Virus record (IMG/VR): IMGVR_UViG_3300048922_000467
Coordinates: 1 to 64,000 of that record
Direction: 5' to 3' (one strand)
DNA: 64,000 nt
Origin: a virus
The position numbers and the translations under genes are program-made. Below are positions 32,195-41,051 of this stretch, in pieces (position 1 is the first letter of the stretch; each line of letters starts with the position of its first letter). The notes under the pieces were generated by a model. The model ran no database searches and was not told where the DNA came from. It worked only from the letters and a program-made list of their open reading frames with translations.

Positions 32195-33142
32195 TCATTC
32201 GCCAATTGCGGTTTGGGCGGTCTTTTTCTCTAGGCTGCACAACATAACGATTGCAGATGCGGTCATGTGCAAAACGTATGCAGCGATCTCAGGCTCAACT
32301 TCTGAGACCTCCGAGCCTTGACCGTGCCCACCCTCCTTATTACGGATGGTTGGAACACTGCTTTCCAACAAGGTTGAGAGAGCATTCAGGTGGTTCTGGT
32401 GATACGACGGCAGGAAGTTATTAGCCAGGAGTACAGCCAGAAGCCTTTTAGCTGGTGAGGTCTTATCGTACTCCCACCCTCGAAGCTCCAGCACCACCTT
32501 GATGGTACTTTCAAAGGCCTTTAGTGCATCATTCAAGGCTTCTTTGAGGTTGCTATGCCGATAGTGCTCATATGCGCCAAGAAACTCATCTCTCGGGCCT
32601 GCGTATTCCGCTTGATTCAGAAAGCTTATTGCTGGCTTGACTGCTTCAGCGTGAAGAAACTCGGAGTCTATTCTAAGAACTCTTCCATCATTTATCTCGT
32701 ACCCCTTGCCATGCTCTTTGAATCGCGTGTTTAACTCGGAAACACACTCGTCAATGTAAGCGCCCGTATCCTCTTTGGGATATCGATAGGTATACGATTT
32801 ATCTCGGTAAGATTCCGCGATTACGAAGCAGAGTTCAATAGCATCAAGAACTCGATCAATGTCCCGTTCGATTGAAATGAACTGACCCAGCTCATCCATC
32901 ACTGTTGACCGAGCATGGAGACCTGTCACCAGCTTGTAGACCCCATATTCCCGCCGAAGCACTTCGCAAATGCTTCCGTAATTACGCTCCTGCTCATTAC
33001 GATCTTGAATGCCAAGTACATCGTCGATCACATAGCATATCTGAGCACGAAGGTTGGCATTGAAGTCGTCGTACGTGTAGACATCGGGTTCCAGACCCAG
33101 CTCACGCTTCCTACGTTTTGAATACAAATCGATGACTGGCAT
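32195..33142 (-). CDS. STM4504/CBY_0614-type Abi protein (AbiJ-like, HEPN C-terminus)
   Basis: 315 aa. N-terminal IDLYSKRRKRELGLEPDVYTYDD and central EHYRHSNLKEALNDALKAFEST match the STM4504/CBY_0614 family. The C-terminal RNKEGGHGQG shows R-x5-H of HEPN RNases, followed by AAYVLHMTASAIV. Family members are linked with AbiJ-type abortive infection (family knowledge). GGGAGGG ribosome site. It sits between the portal gene and the rest of the accessory block. Confidence 0.8.
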   Translation of the reverse strand: MPVIDLYSKRRKRELGLEPDVYTYDDFNANLRAQICYVIDDVLGIQDRNEQERNYGSICEVLRREYGVYKLVTGLHARSTVMDELGQFISIERDIDRVLDAIELCFVIAESYRDKSYTYRYPKEDTGAYIDECVSELNTRFKEHGKGYEINDGRVLRIDSEFLHAEAVKPAISFLNQAEYAGPRDEFLGAYEHYRHSNLKEALNDALKAFESTIKVVLELRGWEYDKTSPAKRLLAVLLANNFLPSYHQNHLNALSTLLESSVPTIRNKEGGHGQGSEVSEVEPEIAAYVLHMTASAIVMLCSLEKKTAQTAIGE

Positions 33143-33184
33143 AGGCCCTCCCGGCGCTGTGAATGGGCATCATAGCGAGCCGTG

Positions 33185-33201
33185 GGCCATTTGACATCAA
33201 A
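33185..33201 (-). repeat. TTTGACATCAAA repeat, copy 2, with promoter
   Basis: GGCCATTTGACATCAAA. Minus strand TGTCAA (33193-33198) with a 16-bp spacer and TATGAT could be the promoter of the Abi-like gene. Confidence 0.55.
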
Positions 33202-33204
33202 CTG

Positions 33205-34533
33205 TCAGGCAGCGACGTACTCAGTGGCCAGCCTGTCCGCGTTGTCTTCGATACTGAAGTCGTTGCCCATGATCCCACGGCGCTTGAGCTCGCGAAGGTA
33301 CTCGTATTGGCTCAGGTCGCCGTTGGCCCTGGCGGTAGCAAGCGCGGTGAGCTCCTGGGCATTGGCGTTGATGCCGTAGTCAGTGTTGATGTCCACCTGG
33401 AAATCAGCGTTCGACACACGGCTGAAACGGGCGAGCATTCCGAACACAGTCTTGAGGGCAGACGCTGTGGCCGTGGCCATCGAAGCAATCTGGTTGTTGG
33501 TGTCCGAGGCGTTTAGAGAACGGCCAGTCGCTGTTTCGACCACACCAGTGTTTTGGAGCATCTCGTTGCCATGTGACGCCATCAGCACCTCCAAGTCTTG
33601 AAGGCTGTCCCTGCCGGCAGTGATCGCAGCGCCCGTGTGCTCAACAAACTTGAGATCTGCACCCTCGGCACTGCACATGATCGCGCTATCGACACCGATC
33701 TTGACGACTGTGCCCTCAGGAATTCCTTTGCCGAACAGGATTGGCACCCTGGCAACGTGCAGGATGTTGTCCTGGTCGGACTGGGACTGCCAGTGCTTGA
33801 TGTTCATGTGCGCCAGATCCTTGAGCGGAGGCTCGCAGAACAATGTGCCCCTGGTATCAGCTGGGTTTGAGTGAATCGCCACCACCGGAATCTCCGAGAG
33901 CCCGAAATCCCTCCAGGCCTCGATCTGCACGTAGTCGGCACCGTCAGACTCTTGCCAGATTGCCCACAGCACTTTGCCGTTGACCTTCCTGAACACGCGC
34001 ACCCGGCAGACCGTTTTCTCGCCCCACTCACCATCCTCGACGGTTGCCTTCTCCGAAATCCTGATCTCACGCAACTTATCATCCTCGTCGAGCTTGTAGC
34101 CCAGGATGTCATCACCGCTGAGCCAGTAGGCATAGGGCTGCCCGCCGCCGATAGGTGCATCAACACAGAGGAAGGACGACCCGTTCCACAGCGCATCCTG
34201 GAACGCCATCGCCGCCAGCGCACTCACCGAAGTCCCTTTACCGTCGATGTTGCTGCTGAACAGCTCTGCCAGCTCAGGGTGAGATTCCGAAACCACAGCT
34301 ACAGGTCTTGAGAAAGGCTTTGCAGACAAACTCTTTACGACCCTGGCCATGCGGTTGTTCAGGTACGTCCTGCATAGCCGTTTTTTGTACGACTCCGGGG
34401 TCTCGCCTGGCTCGTGCGGGAGAAATTCCTGGCCAGCAGCGCGCATTGCATCAGTGCCGCCCCGGAGTGCTCGGATGGCCCTGCGATCTGAGAAGTATTT
34501 GGAGCAGATTTCGGACTTGTCTTGTACTTTCAC
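33205..34533 (-). CDS. portal protein (DUF4055 type)
   Basis: 442 aa with a GTG start. Portal signatures: [59 protein letters not shown] and [18 protein letters not shown], as in DUF4055 phage portals. Forms the dodecameric DNA gate of the capsid. The large terminase gene lies 30 bp upstream in the transcript. Confidence 0.85.
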   Translation of the reverse strand: MKVQDKSEICSKYFSDRRAIRALRGGTDAMRAAGQEFLPHEPGETPESYKKRLCRTYLNNRMARVVKSLSAKPFSRPVAVVSESHPELAELFSSNIDGKGTSVSALAAMAFQDALWNGSSFLCVDAPIGGGQPYAYWLSGDDILGYKLDEDDKLREIRISEKATVEDGEWGEKTVCRVRVFRKVNGKVLWAIWQESDGADYVQIEAWRDFGLSEIPVVAIHSNPADTRGTLFCEPPLKDLAHMNIKHWQSQSDQDNILHVARVPILFGKGIPEGTVVKIGVDSAIMCSAEGADLKFVEHTGAAITAGRDSLQDLEVLMASHGNEMLQNTGVVETATGRSLNASDTNNQIASMATATASALKTVFGMLARFSRVSNADFQVDINTDYGINANAQELTALATARANGDLSQYEYLRELKRRGIMGNDFSIEDNADRLATEYVAA

Positions 34534-34563
34534 GGTCTTTTCGACTCTTATTATGGCGTTTAT

Positions 34564-36081
34564 TTAACCCATTATCCCATGAGAGACAGTGGTAACTGGG
34601 CGCTTCCAGGTCAGGCGATATGCCAGCGCATCCCATGCATGATCGTCAGGCCCTTTGGCCACGGCATCGAGTTGATCGTCGTCACGCTGCAGGAATGGCA
34701 GGGTCTTAATCAGGAATTTCGCAGCAGGGAAAAAGTATATGTGAGGGTTGGATGGATCTTGTACCTTGGTGGCCTGCAGCCGCCCAAACATGAGCTGCGC
34801 AGAGGTCACACGGGAGCCGGGAGACTTGTCAGAGTTCACAAAGTCGATGCCCTCAGCCTTCAAGTCCTTGGCCACTGTGGGTGCATTTCCCTGATCGACC
34901 TTTGAGCCGTTGTAGATCTGATTATCTGCTGGCCCTGGAGCGACTTTTTTGTGAGCACTCAACACCCCAGTCAGCAGCTTTTCCTCTTTCTGTTTGAGGC
35001 GTGCCCCGATCTGGCGAGCAGAGAGGAATAACCCAGCATCCGGGCGTGCCTGCTTGCCAGTTTTGGGATCGATTTCGGTGCCGTAATCCTCGCCAATCAC
35101 AACCAGGCTGCCCTTCGGAGGACAGAATTCACGATTCCCCACTCGCACAGATTCCCCGTTACTCTCGGCAACCCAGAGACAACAAAAGGGGGTGCTCTGC
35201 CCAAAGTCGAAGCACCGATCGACCTTCCAGTCAACAGGGATCTGGAACGGATCAAGCAGCAGGTTTTGAGACCAAACGGGGCCAAACATCGCTCCTGTAT
35301 CGACGGCTTCCCAGTCGCCCTCCAACCATGCAGCCCTTTTGGCCGGATCGGTGAGCTGGGCCAGGTAGTTTCGGATGTAGCCGTCGTCGATGTAGTGATT
35401 CTGAAAGATGGTGCCGAACAGTGCTGTGCGTTGCCTGGTGCCATCGGCGTTGTATGTGATCTCGCCGGGCTTGCGCCCCTCAATGAAGCGCTCATACACC
35501 CAGGTTCTGCCGGCGCCCCAGGGGTTTGTGGTGCTGCGGACTTGCAGAGGTGGCGGGAGTGGTTGTGATGGGGTCGGTTGATACGCAGTACGGAGCGTCG
35601 ACATCATTGCTTCGTAGACTTCGATCGTTGACCACGTTGCCAATTCGTCAAAGCCGATGAAGGCGTACTGGTGACCGTGGAATTTGCCGTCGTACTCCCG
35701 GACGTGTTTGATGTGATTGAAGATCAGCACCTCGCCCGTGGGGAAAGTCCATGAGTGCTTGGTCTCGTTCCATACGGCACCAGGGAAGATCCTGGGAATG
35801 AGCATGCCTGCAGTCTTCACCAGGTCAGCAAGGTGCTTGAACTCTTTCCGCAAGATGATCCCGCGCCAGTACGCACCCCAACCTTTTCCCACGTGCTGCA
35901 GGAACGCCATGATGAGTGCATCAGATTTGCCATTGCCCCTAGAGCCATGGAACAGCACTTCCCGAGTGAGGTACTGAGGCTGACCCAGCACAAGGAACAT
36001 CGACTGCGACCCAGGCAAGGGCTTCCATATGATGTTCTGCACAGCACGTGCAAGCGGACGGATCGCCTGGAAAGCACTCAT
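34564..36081 (-). CDS. terminase large subunit
   Basis: 505 aa from the ATG at 36081. ATPase Walker A-like LFHGSRGNGKSDALIM, Walker B-like YAFIGFDELATW, adenine region ILRKEFKHL, and nuclease acidic residues in CFDFGQSTPFCCLWV and HAWDALAYRLTW. It packages DNA through the portal. A longer ORF upstream is a shadow of the previous gene. Overlaps the cysteine-peptidase-like gene by 4 bp. Confidence 0.92.
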   Translation of the reverse strand: MSAFQAIRPLARAVQNIIWKPLPGSQSMFLVLGQPQYLTREVLFHGSRGNGKSDALIMAFLQHVGKGWGAYWRGIILRKEFKHLADLVKTAGMLIPRIFPGAVWNETKHSWTFPTGEVLIFNHIKHVREYDGKFHGHQYAFIGFDELATWSTIEVYEAMMSTLRTAYQPTPSQPLPPPLQVRSTTNPWGAGRTWVYERFIEGRKPGEITYNADGTRQRTALFGTIFQNHYIDDGYIRNYLAQLTDPAKRAAWLEGDWEAVDTGAMFGPVWSQNLLLDPFQIPVDWKVDRCFDFGQSTPFCCLWVAESNGESVRVGNREFCPPKGSLVVIGEDYGTEIDPKTGKQARPDAGLFLSARQIGARLKQKEEKLLTGVLSAHKKVAPGPADNQIYNGSKVDQGNAPTVAKDLKAEGIDFVNSDKSPGSRVTSAQLMFGRLQATKVQDPSNPHIYFFPAAKFLIKTLPFLQRDDDQLDAVAKGPDDHAWDALAYRLTWKRPVTTVSHGIMG

Positions 36082-36515
36082 GCCCTGAAGCCCGCTTCGC
36101 GGTTTGCGCACAAGCCGTTTTTGCTTACAAACACAGCTTCGAGAACCACCATTTCGTGAAGCTTGCGGGGCTGCTGGGATTTGGGGTCTGGGTCGTGTGC
36201 CTGGTGACCGTCCCAGTACACTGCATGCAGGTTGTAGCCGCTGCGGGAGAGGATCGTCAGGATTGCGGGACGGTCTCGGACAACGTCGATGCTGCAGGGG
36301 TTGCCGGTGGTTTGGAGGTGTTGGTAGAAATCTGGAAAGGTTGCGTAGACCGGGCTCAGGCCAAGGCTCAGCAGGGCGTTGCAGGTGTCCGCTGCTGTTG
36401 TGCCACGCAGGTCTGCCTGGGGCCCAAAGCACTGCTGGGCTTGTTCGTAGGTGAGACCGAGTGCATTCGCCAGGCTGGCAATTCCGCAGTCAGTCAGAGT
36501 CCGTTGGGTGATCAT
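36078..36515 (-). CDS. C39-like cysteine-peptidase-fold protein
   Basis: 145 aa from the ATG at 36515. DCGIASLANALGLTYEQA has the catalytic-Cys helix of papain-like/C39 proteins, and LHAVYWDGHQAHDPDPKS the His strand and Asp. It overlaps both terminase genes, an unusual companion for packaging genes. No signal or transporter domain is present. It may process a virion protein or be a cell-wall enzyme; both are inference. Confidence 0.65.
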   Translation of the reverse strand: MITQRTLTDCGIASLANALGLTYEQAQQCFGPQADLRGTTAADTCNALLSLGLSPVYATFPDFYQHLQTTGNPCSIDVVRDRPAILTILSRSGYNLHAVYWDGHQAHDPDPKSQQPRKLHEMVVLEAVFVSKNGLCANREAGFRA

Positions 36516-37014
36516 TTGAGAGCTCTTTTGTTTTTGTTTTTGCGAGCTGTAGGGCGTCTTGTTGTTGCTGTGCGAGCACCTGGGCAATGTCCGCGTCGAT
36601 CATGGTTGTGGGAATGAGTGCGATGCCTGTTCCTGTCTCACCTCCCTCCTGACGGATTACGATTTCACGGCGTGCAGGGGCGGCGAATTGGTCTGGGAAC
36701 ATGCGCTGGAGGATATCGATGGCAACCCTCGGATCTTGCATTGCTCCTTTGAGCGCGGCGTCGGAAAGCCTTTGCCCGACCTTTGCGCGGGAGGCCTCGA
36801 TCGTGTCCAGAAACTCCAGCAGGAGCTCGTCATTCGGACTGAGATTTTCGCGTCCAGGGTTGCCGTCAGCTATGTCCTGAGCCTGGGTTTTCCAGTAGTA
36901 AAATGTGGAGCGAGGCAGCCCAACACCACCGACCGCGACCTCGATTAATGGGGTCTTGGTGAGGGCTAAACCGAGGCGCTTGATGAGATCTCTGGTGAGT
37001 GATTTGGCAGCCAT
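36490..37014 (-). CDS. terminase small subunit
   Basis: 174 aa from the ATG at 37014. N-terminal helix-turn-helix (IEVAVGGVGLPRSTFYYWK) and a helical oligomerisation region with SDAALKGAMQDPRVAIDILQRMFPDQF, as in small terminases. It selects phage DNA for packaging. Confidence 0.8.
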   Translation of the reverse strand: MAAKSLTRDLIKRLGLALTKTPLIEVAVGGVGLPRSTFYYWKTQAQDIADGNPGRENLSPNDELLLEFLDTIEASRAKVGQRLSDAALKGAMQDPRVAIDILQRMFPDQFAAPARREIVIRQEGGETGTGIALIPTTMIDADIAQVLAQQQQDALQLAKTKTKELSNDHPTDSD

Positions 37015-37016
37015 GA

Positions 37017-37502
37017 TCACTCCAGGAGGCGGATGCCGTATTTGGCGATCATCAGCGAGTCAGAGATGCCATCTTTGACTGAGGGGGTGCCGTCTTTGCG
37101 CTTACGCCCGTAGATCCCAGGGGCCTTGAAAATCTCGAATGCAACCTCGGCGGTCTGCTCCTTTGAGAGCCCGATCAGGTACTGGTGGCCTTTCCATTCC
37201 TGGGGTGTTGCGAACACCAGTCTGGCTGCGTAGACCTCTGACAGGGCCCGCACAACGCCATAGGAATCGCCGAAGCTAAACATCGACACGACACCCTGGC
37301 CTGGGCGCGCACCGACTTTCTCGATGACAGCCAGGTCAATAGCATGGGATTCAAAGATCGCCTGAAGACCTTTCGGGCAAACCTTATCCTTGCCACCGAC
37401 TTTCACCGTGGGCATGGAATAAGTTGCAATGAGGTTCAAGTTCTCGTCAATGACTGACAGACCTCCGGACTTGCCGGGGTCGATACCAAGGATTAAGCGC
37501 AT
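37017..37502 (-). CDS. RuvC-like Holliday junction resolvase
   Basis: 161 aa. RNase H-fold motifs: LILGIDPGKSGGLSVID (first Asp), AVIEKV (Glu), and VKDGISDSLMIAKYG (last Asp pair). Phage RuvC-like enzymes resolve branched DNA before packaging. Immediately upstream of the small terminase. Confidence 0.85.
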   Translation of the reverse strand: MRLILGIDPGKSGGLSVIDENLNLIATYSMPTVKVGGKDKVCPKGLQAIFESHAIDLAVIEKVGARPGQGVVSMFSFGDSYGVVRALSEVYAARLVFATPQEWKGHQYLIGLSKEQTAEVAFEIFKAPGIYGRKRKDGTPSVKDGISDSLMIAKYGIRLLE

Positions 37503-37524
37503 GGCGGGACTGACTTTATTATTG

Positions 37525-38283
37525 TTATTGTACAGTCATTGTAGCACTTGCTGATTGTTGTTTGTGCGCAAAAAAGCCTGGATGGCTATTCATTCCGTCT
37601 GCGCTGAGTTGTTCTTTCAGAGACGGCAGGTTACGCCCGAAGTTTTGAACAAGCCATTTGTAACGATCGGACTTCCGGAAAGCGGCTTCTTGGCCCTCAT
37701 AGCAATAGTCGAAGCCTTGCTTTTTGGCCCAGTCCTCCATCGTCATTGAAGTGCCATCAACACGAGGCTTAACCCATGGGCATTTGATATTGCGATTTGA
37801 GAAGATGAAGACGATGTGAATGTGGTTCTGCTTCGCAGCACAGATGTATTTTCTAGCAGTCTCAAGATCCGCGATAACCCCTTTGCCCTCGTAGACGATT
37901 CGATCATTTAGGGGGTCGATCCAGTCTGGCTGGTAGCTATGCTCGACATAGTAAGGAATCTTGTAAGCGGAAGGCTCGTAATCGAAGCCCTTCATGCCGC
38001 CGAAGTGCCCCATTCTGAATTCACTCCAGCTCCGATATGGGCGCGGGTAGCGAGGCAGGTCTGGAGTCTTGATGATTGACTCACCATCCTCAAACTTGCG
38101 CTGGTATGCCTGACGATTGTAGTCATTCCAAGGGAAGGCTTGCTCGACTTCATAACAAGCATCAGCACATAGCTTGAGGAGCTCGTTGTCGACATTTAGA
38201 TAGCCATGTGGCTTCTGGAAGTGTTTGGCGTATGAATCTGATTTAAAGATGTCAGCAATCTTCTGCGGATCTAGACCTTTCAC
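37525..38283 (-). CDS. T7 endonuclease I-like resolvase
   Basis: 252 aa, GTG start with AGAGAG site. Central YQPDWIDPLNDRIVYEGKG gives the D...ExK catalytic set of the T7 gp3/endonuclease I fold, followed by HIVFIFSNRNIKCPW and MTMEDWAKKQGFDYC, which parallel the C-terminus of that family. It cuts branched DNA. Coexists with a RuvC-like gene next door, which is redundant at first sight. Confidence 0.85.
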   Translation of the reverse strand: MKGLDPQKIADIFKSDSYAKHFQKPHGYLNVDNELLKLCADACYEVEQAFPWNDYNRQAYQRKFEDGESIIKTPDLPRYPRPYRSWSEFRMGHFGGMKGFDYEPSAYKIPYYVEHSYQPDWIDPLNDRIVYEGKGVIADLETARKYICAAKQNHIHIVFIFSNRNIKCPWVKPRVDGTSMTMEDWAKKQGFDYCYEGQEAAFRKSDRYKWLVQNFGRNLPSLKEQLSADGMNSHPGFFAHKQQSASATMTVQ

Positions 38284-38329
38284 AATGCACTCTCTTATTC
38301 TTATTATGTGCTGCTATGATCTTATTATC

Positions 38330-38365
38330 GTCAATGAGCAAAACATGACGCAACACCTGGTCGCG
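38330..38365 (-). promoter_or_regulatory. GTGTTGC/TTTTGCTC leader motif (copy 2)
   Basis: Minus strand: GTGTTGCGTCATG then TTTTGCTCA, about 50-80 bp before the endonuclease I-like gene. Confidence 0.5.
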
Positions 38366-38445
38366 CCTTTTATTCAATTATCTTAATTCTTTCTTATGCC
38401 GGACAACTTGCTGTGAGTTAGGGGCATCCTTGCCTCCGCAATCCC

Positions 38446-40635
38446 TTAAAGCCCGGTATACCCCTGCATCTGCTCAAGCGACTTCGGATCGATCACATAG
38501 TAATAGCCAGACTTACCGCCGTCCTTCCGCTTTGTTTTCAAACCATGCAGTGACATGATTTCGGAGATTGCCCCTTGTTTGCTTCGGTCAGAGACTGAAC
38601 CTGTGTTCTTGGGCATTTTGAATCCAGCCAGGATTGCTTCGTGCCTGACCGCATTGATTCGATCGTAGAGAGCTACTGAGTCGGCTGGAGTCCAGTTGTC
38701 GTTGAGGAGGCCATTGTGCAACTCCTGGACGAGCTTTTCGAAGGTGGTTGATGGCTCGACGAATAGCTTGCGATAGTTGTCCAGCTTCACCTGCCCGACG
38801 CCTTCACCCCAAAACTGTGCGTCGTGGAAAGTCAGCTCCTTTCGCTTCAGGCCTTGCTGAGCCTGGTATCGGATTGCGGCAAAGTGTTCAGCTTCGCTGC
38901 TGGAGCCGATCTTCTGTGTGCGCTTGGCCTGGGCTTCAGTTGCAGCGGTAGCGTTCAGAAGGGTCAGCGCGGTGTCCTTCTTCACTGCTCTGCGACCGGC
39001 GCTGTTCGCTTTGAAGCCCTCAATGCCAAGGTCGTTATCGCTCGGGATCATTTCCAGCTTGAATCCCTGGCGTTTCAGCTCATACGGCAGGGTTAGCTGG
39101 ATGTTGTCCCGGAGCCAGCCGGTGCGCTTCATGTGATCCTTCCGAGCACCATCGAAGGCGGACTTGGCTGAGGCCTCGAACTCGACGTCAGCAATCTCCT
39201 CGCGCTTGTTTTGCGGGTTGCGAAGGCCGATCACGAACTCATTCGCAGTGCGGTCACGGCGCATCATCTGGATTGCGGAGCGGGGAGTCACAGAGCCCTC
39301 AAACAAGCCGTAATGCGCCTGGAAGTGACCGCTGGTGATGCTCAGGGCCGAGGTTATTGCAGGTGAGTAAATCACTACCTGGTGGGCCGTGGTATTGGGA
39401 TTGCTGATGAAGGCTGCTTGGGCTGGCCAACCTGCGGATTTGCTGGTGATGACCAATGGGGCGATGCCAGCCTTTTCCAGGACTTTGCCCAGGGCCTCGG
39501 CGTCCCTGGCGATGTCGATTGCGATCAGGGTGTTCTGGCCTGCATGGGCTGCAGAGAGGGCCATGGCACGCACCTGGTCGAGAGCGCCTACTTTGCAGTT
39601 GACGTCAGTGTGGGCCTGATCGATCTCGAAGCAGTGAATGAATTCCTTGCCTTTTTTGATCAAGGCGAGGCATTCGTCGTTGACGTCAGCGTCCGCGAAG
39701 ACAACTGATTTCGCGTTGTGTACGACCTGCTTGAGGGTGTTCCAGACGACTTCGCGCTGCTGGACAGACCCTTCAAACACGTGATCGAGCACCTGAGCGG
39801 CCTCATCAATCACCACCAGATCAACGGCTTTGATGAAGTCGTCAAATTTCGCGCTGATGAGTGAGTTGACAACCACCTTGAGTCCACGGGTTTTCTGCAT
39901 CTGGCCTGGCTGTACGTCTTCGTAGTCAACGAGACCTGGGATGTCGATGCCCTTGACGATCGAGCGGCGATGGGAAATCACGAGAACCTTCTTGCCGGCG
40001 TCCAGGAAGTCGGAGATGCAAGGGTTGATGACGAGGGAGCTTTTACCCCACCCAGTCGGGCATTTGATCAGTGCGCGACGGTCGCAACGAAGGAGAACCG
40101 AGCGGAGCCAGGACGTGGAAACTGGCTTATGGACTACAGGGAAGTCATGGCTATCGCTTTTTGAATCGAAGAACGCCTGAACGCGAAGTGTTTTATCGGC
40201 GATGGCCATTGCGCATTCAGTCTCACCTTTTCCAGACACCAAGGCCAGGCGCTGAGCGGCGACTGCTTTGTTTCCGGCAATATATGTATCCCTAGCCAAT
40301 TCGTAAGCTGCTTTACTGAAATTGCCTTCAGTCATCTCGTTTTTGAGCACGAGCAGCGCAACGTCAGACTTGTTCAGTTGATAGACGTTATCTGTGATTT
40401 TCCCAGAGAGGGGATCGTAAAGGCCTGACGCGGTTTTAAATGCTGCTTCAACTGCTTTGCTTGCAGAGTTGGAGATGCTCACCAGTCTTTTAAGGCTTGG
40501 ATATTCGCTCTTAATGTACTGCGTGGAATCTGTGAGGTCATCAGCTGCAACGGTTTGGAAGCCATTGACAGGAAAATCCATGCCGATAATGACCGTATTG
40601 CCAGCGCCAGTGATGTTTTGTTCGACCTGATGCAT
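38446..40635 (-). CDS. origin-binding-type SF2 replicative helicase
   Basis: 729 aa from the ATG at 40635 (AGAGAGAAATTGAA site). Walker A KCPTGWGKSSLV, VISHRRSIV (motif Ia), Walker B VVIDEAAQVLDH, VVFADADVND (motif III) and a C-terminal helicase part with AIQMMRRDRT (motif VI). The layout fits Herpes_ori_bp/CyRepA1-like replication helicases. Together with the AEP primase across the divergent promoter region it forms the replication module. The longer ORF upstream runs through the duplicated promoter. Confidence 0.8.
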   Translation of the reverse strand: MHQVEQNITGAGNTVIIGMDFPVNGFQTVAADDLTDSTQYIKSEYPSLKRLVSISNSASKAVEAAFKTASGLYDPLSGKITDNVYQLNKSDVALLVLKNEMTEGNFSKAAYELARDTYIAGNKAVAAQRLALVSGKGETECAMAIADKTLRVQAFFDSKSDSHDFPVVHKPVSTSWLRSVLLRCDRRALIKCPTGWGKSSLVINPCISDFLDAGKKVLVISHRRSIVKGIDIPGLVDYEDVQPGQMQKTRGLKVVVNSLISAKFDDFIKAVDLVVIDEAAQVLDHVFEGSVQQREVVWNTLKQVVHNAKSVVFADADVNDECLALIKKGKEFIHCFEIDQAHTDVNCKVGALDQVRAMALSAAHAGQNTLIAIDIARDAEALGKVLEKAGIAPLVITSKSAGWPAQAAFISNPNTTAHQVVIYSPAITSALSITSGHFQAHYGLFEGSVTPRSAIQMMRRDRTANEFVIGLRNPQNKREEIADVEFEASAKSAFDGARKDHMKRTGWLRDNIQLTLPYELKRQGFKLEMIPSDNDLGIEGFKANSAGRRAVKKDTALTLLNATAATEAQAKRTQKIGSSSEAEHFAAIRYQAQQGLKRKELTFHDAQFWGEGVGQVKLDNYRKLFVEPSTTFEKLVQELHNGLLNDNWTPADSVALYDRINAVRHEAILAGFKMPKNTGSVSDRSKQGAISEIMSLHGLKTKRKDGGKSGYYYVIDPKSLEQMQGYTGL

Positions 40636-40652
40636 TTCAATTTCTCTCTGTA

Positions 40653-40718
40653 TTGTTGTCGTGCTCTCTTGCACATTTATAGTGTTATCCATGAGCAAAA
40701 GACCATGCAACACCTTTT
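40653..40718 (-). promoter_or_regulatory. helicase promoter, arm 1 of an inverted duplicated promoter
   Basis: 34 bp (40653-40686) are identical, in inverted orientation, to 41083-41116 and carry CACTATAAATG as -10. A GTGTTGC/TTTTGCTC motif (40690-40718) lies upstream of it. So helicase and primase use the same promoter and leader in opposite directions. Confidence 0.75.
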
Positions 40719-40853
40719 GGGGTTGACACTTGGGTATGTTGAGGTATGCAAGTAACGCTGGGTTGATTGGGGGCTATTGAGGTAACGCCCGGTTGATTTC
40801 GGTTGCGCGAGAATGCTGTTCGAGAGCAGGGCGTAACGCAGCGTTGTGATTTT

Positions 40854-41002
40854 AGTTTTTCTTAACCAAGAGACTTGACCTGCCTACTGGCTCGGGTTTT
40901 CATAAACTCATCACAAAGCATCTGCACCCTCAACCGCCCCTTTCTTTTATAAAAGGAGAGACCCGTTGCAGGCGAGGTAGTTTTCTTTGGTTAAGAGAAA
41001 CG
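40854..41002. repeat. nested-palindrome intergenic element, copy B
   Basis: Arms AGTTTTTCTTAACCAA (40854-40869) and TTGGTTAAGAGAAACG (40987-41002) as in copy A; inner core ACCCTCAACC ... TTCTTTTATAAAAGGAGAGACCCGTTG similarly arranged, though the ACCCTCAAC stem is less perfect. Located between divergent replication genes, where an origin is likely. Confidence 0.75.
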
Positions 41003-41018
41003 GAAGTAGATTTCCTTT

Positions 41019-41046
41019 TGTATACCTCGACTCCAAAAATTGACAA
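41019..41046 (-). promoter_or_regulatory. sigma70-like promoter of the TATAC family, upstream of element B
   Basis: Minus strand: -35 TTGTCA, 16-bp spacer ending GAGG, -10 TATACA. A transcript would start near 41012 and run straight through element B toward the helicase. Confidence 0.55.
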
Positions 41047-41051
41047 GCGAA

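Noticed and set aside
34564-36432. 117-residue N-terminal extension of the large terminase
   Set aside because: Pro/Arg-rich out-of-frame copy of the peptidase-like gene; the ATG at 36081 gives normal length and a 4-bp overlap.
40690-40718. GTGTTGC/TTTTGCTC motif as a sigma54 promoter
   Set aside because: Spacing and bases do not give the GG-N10-GC pattern.
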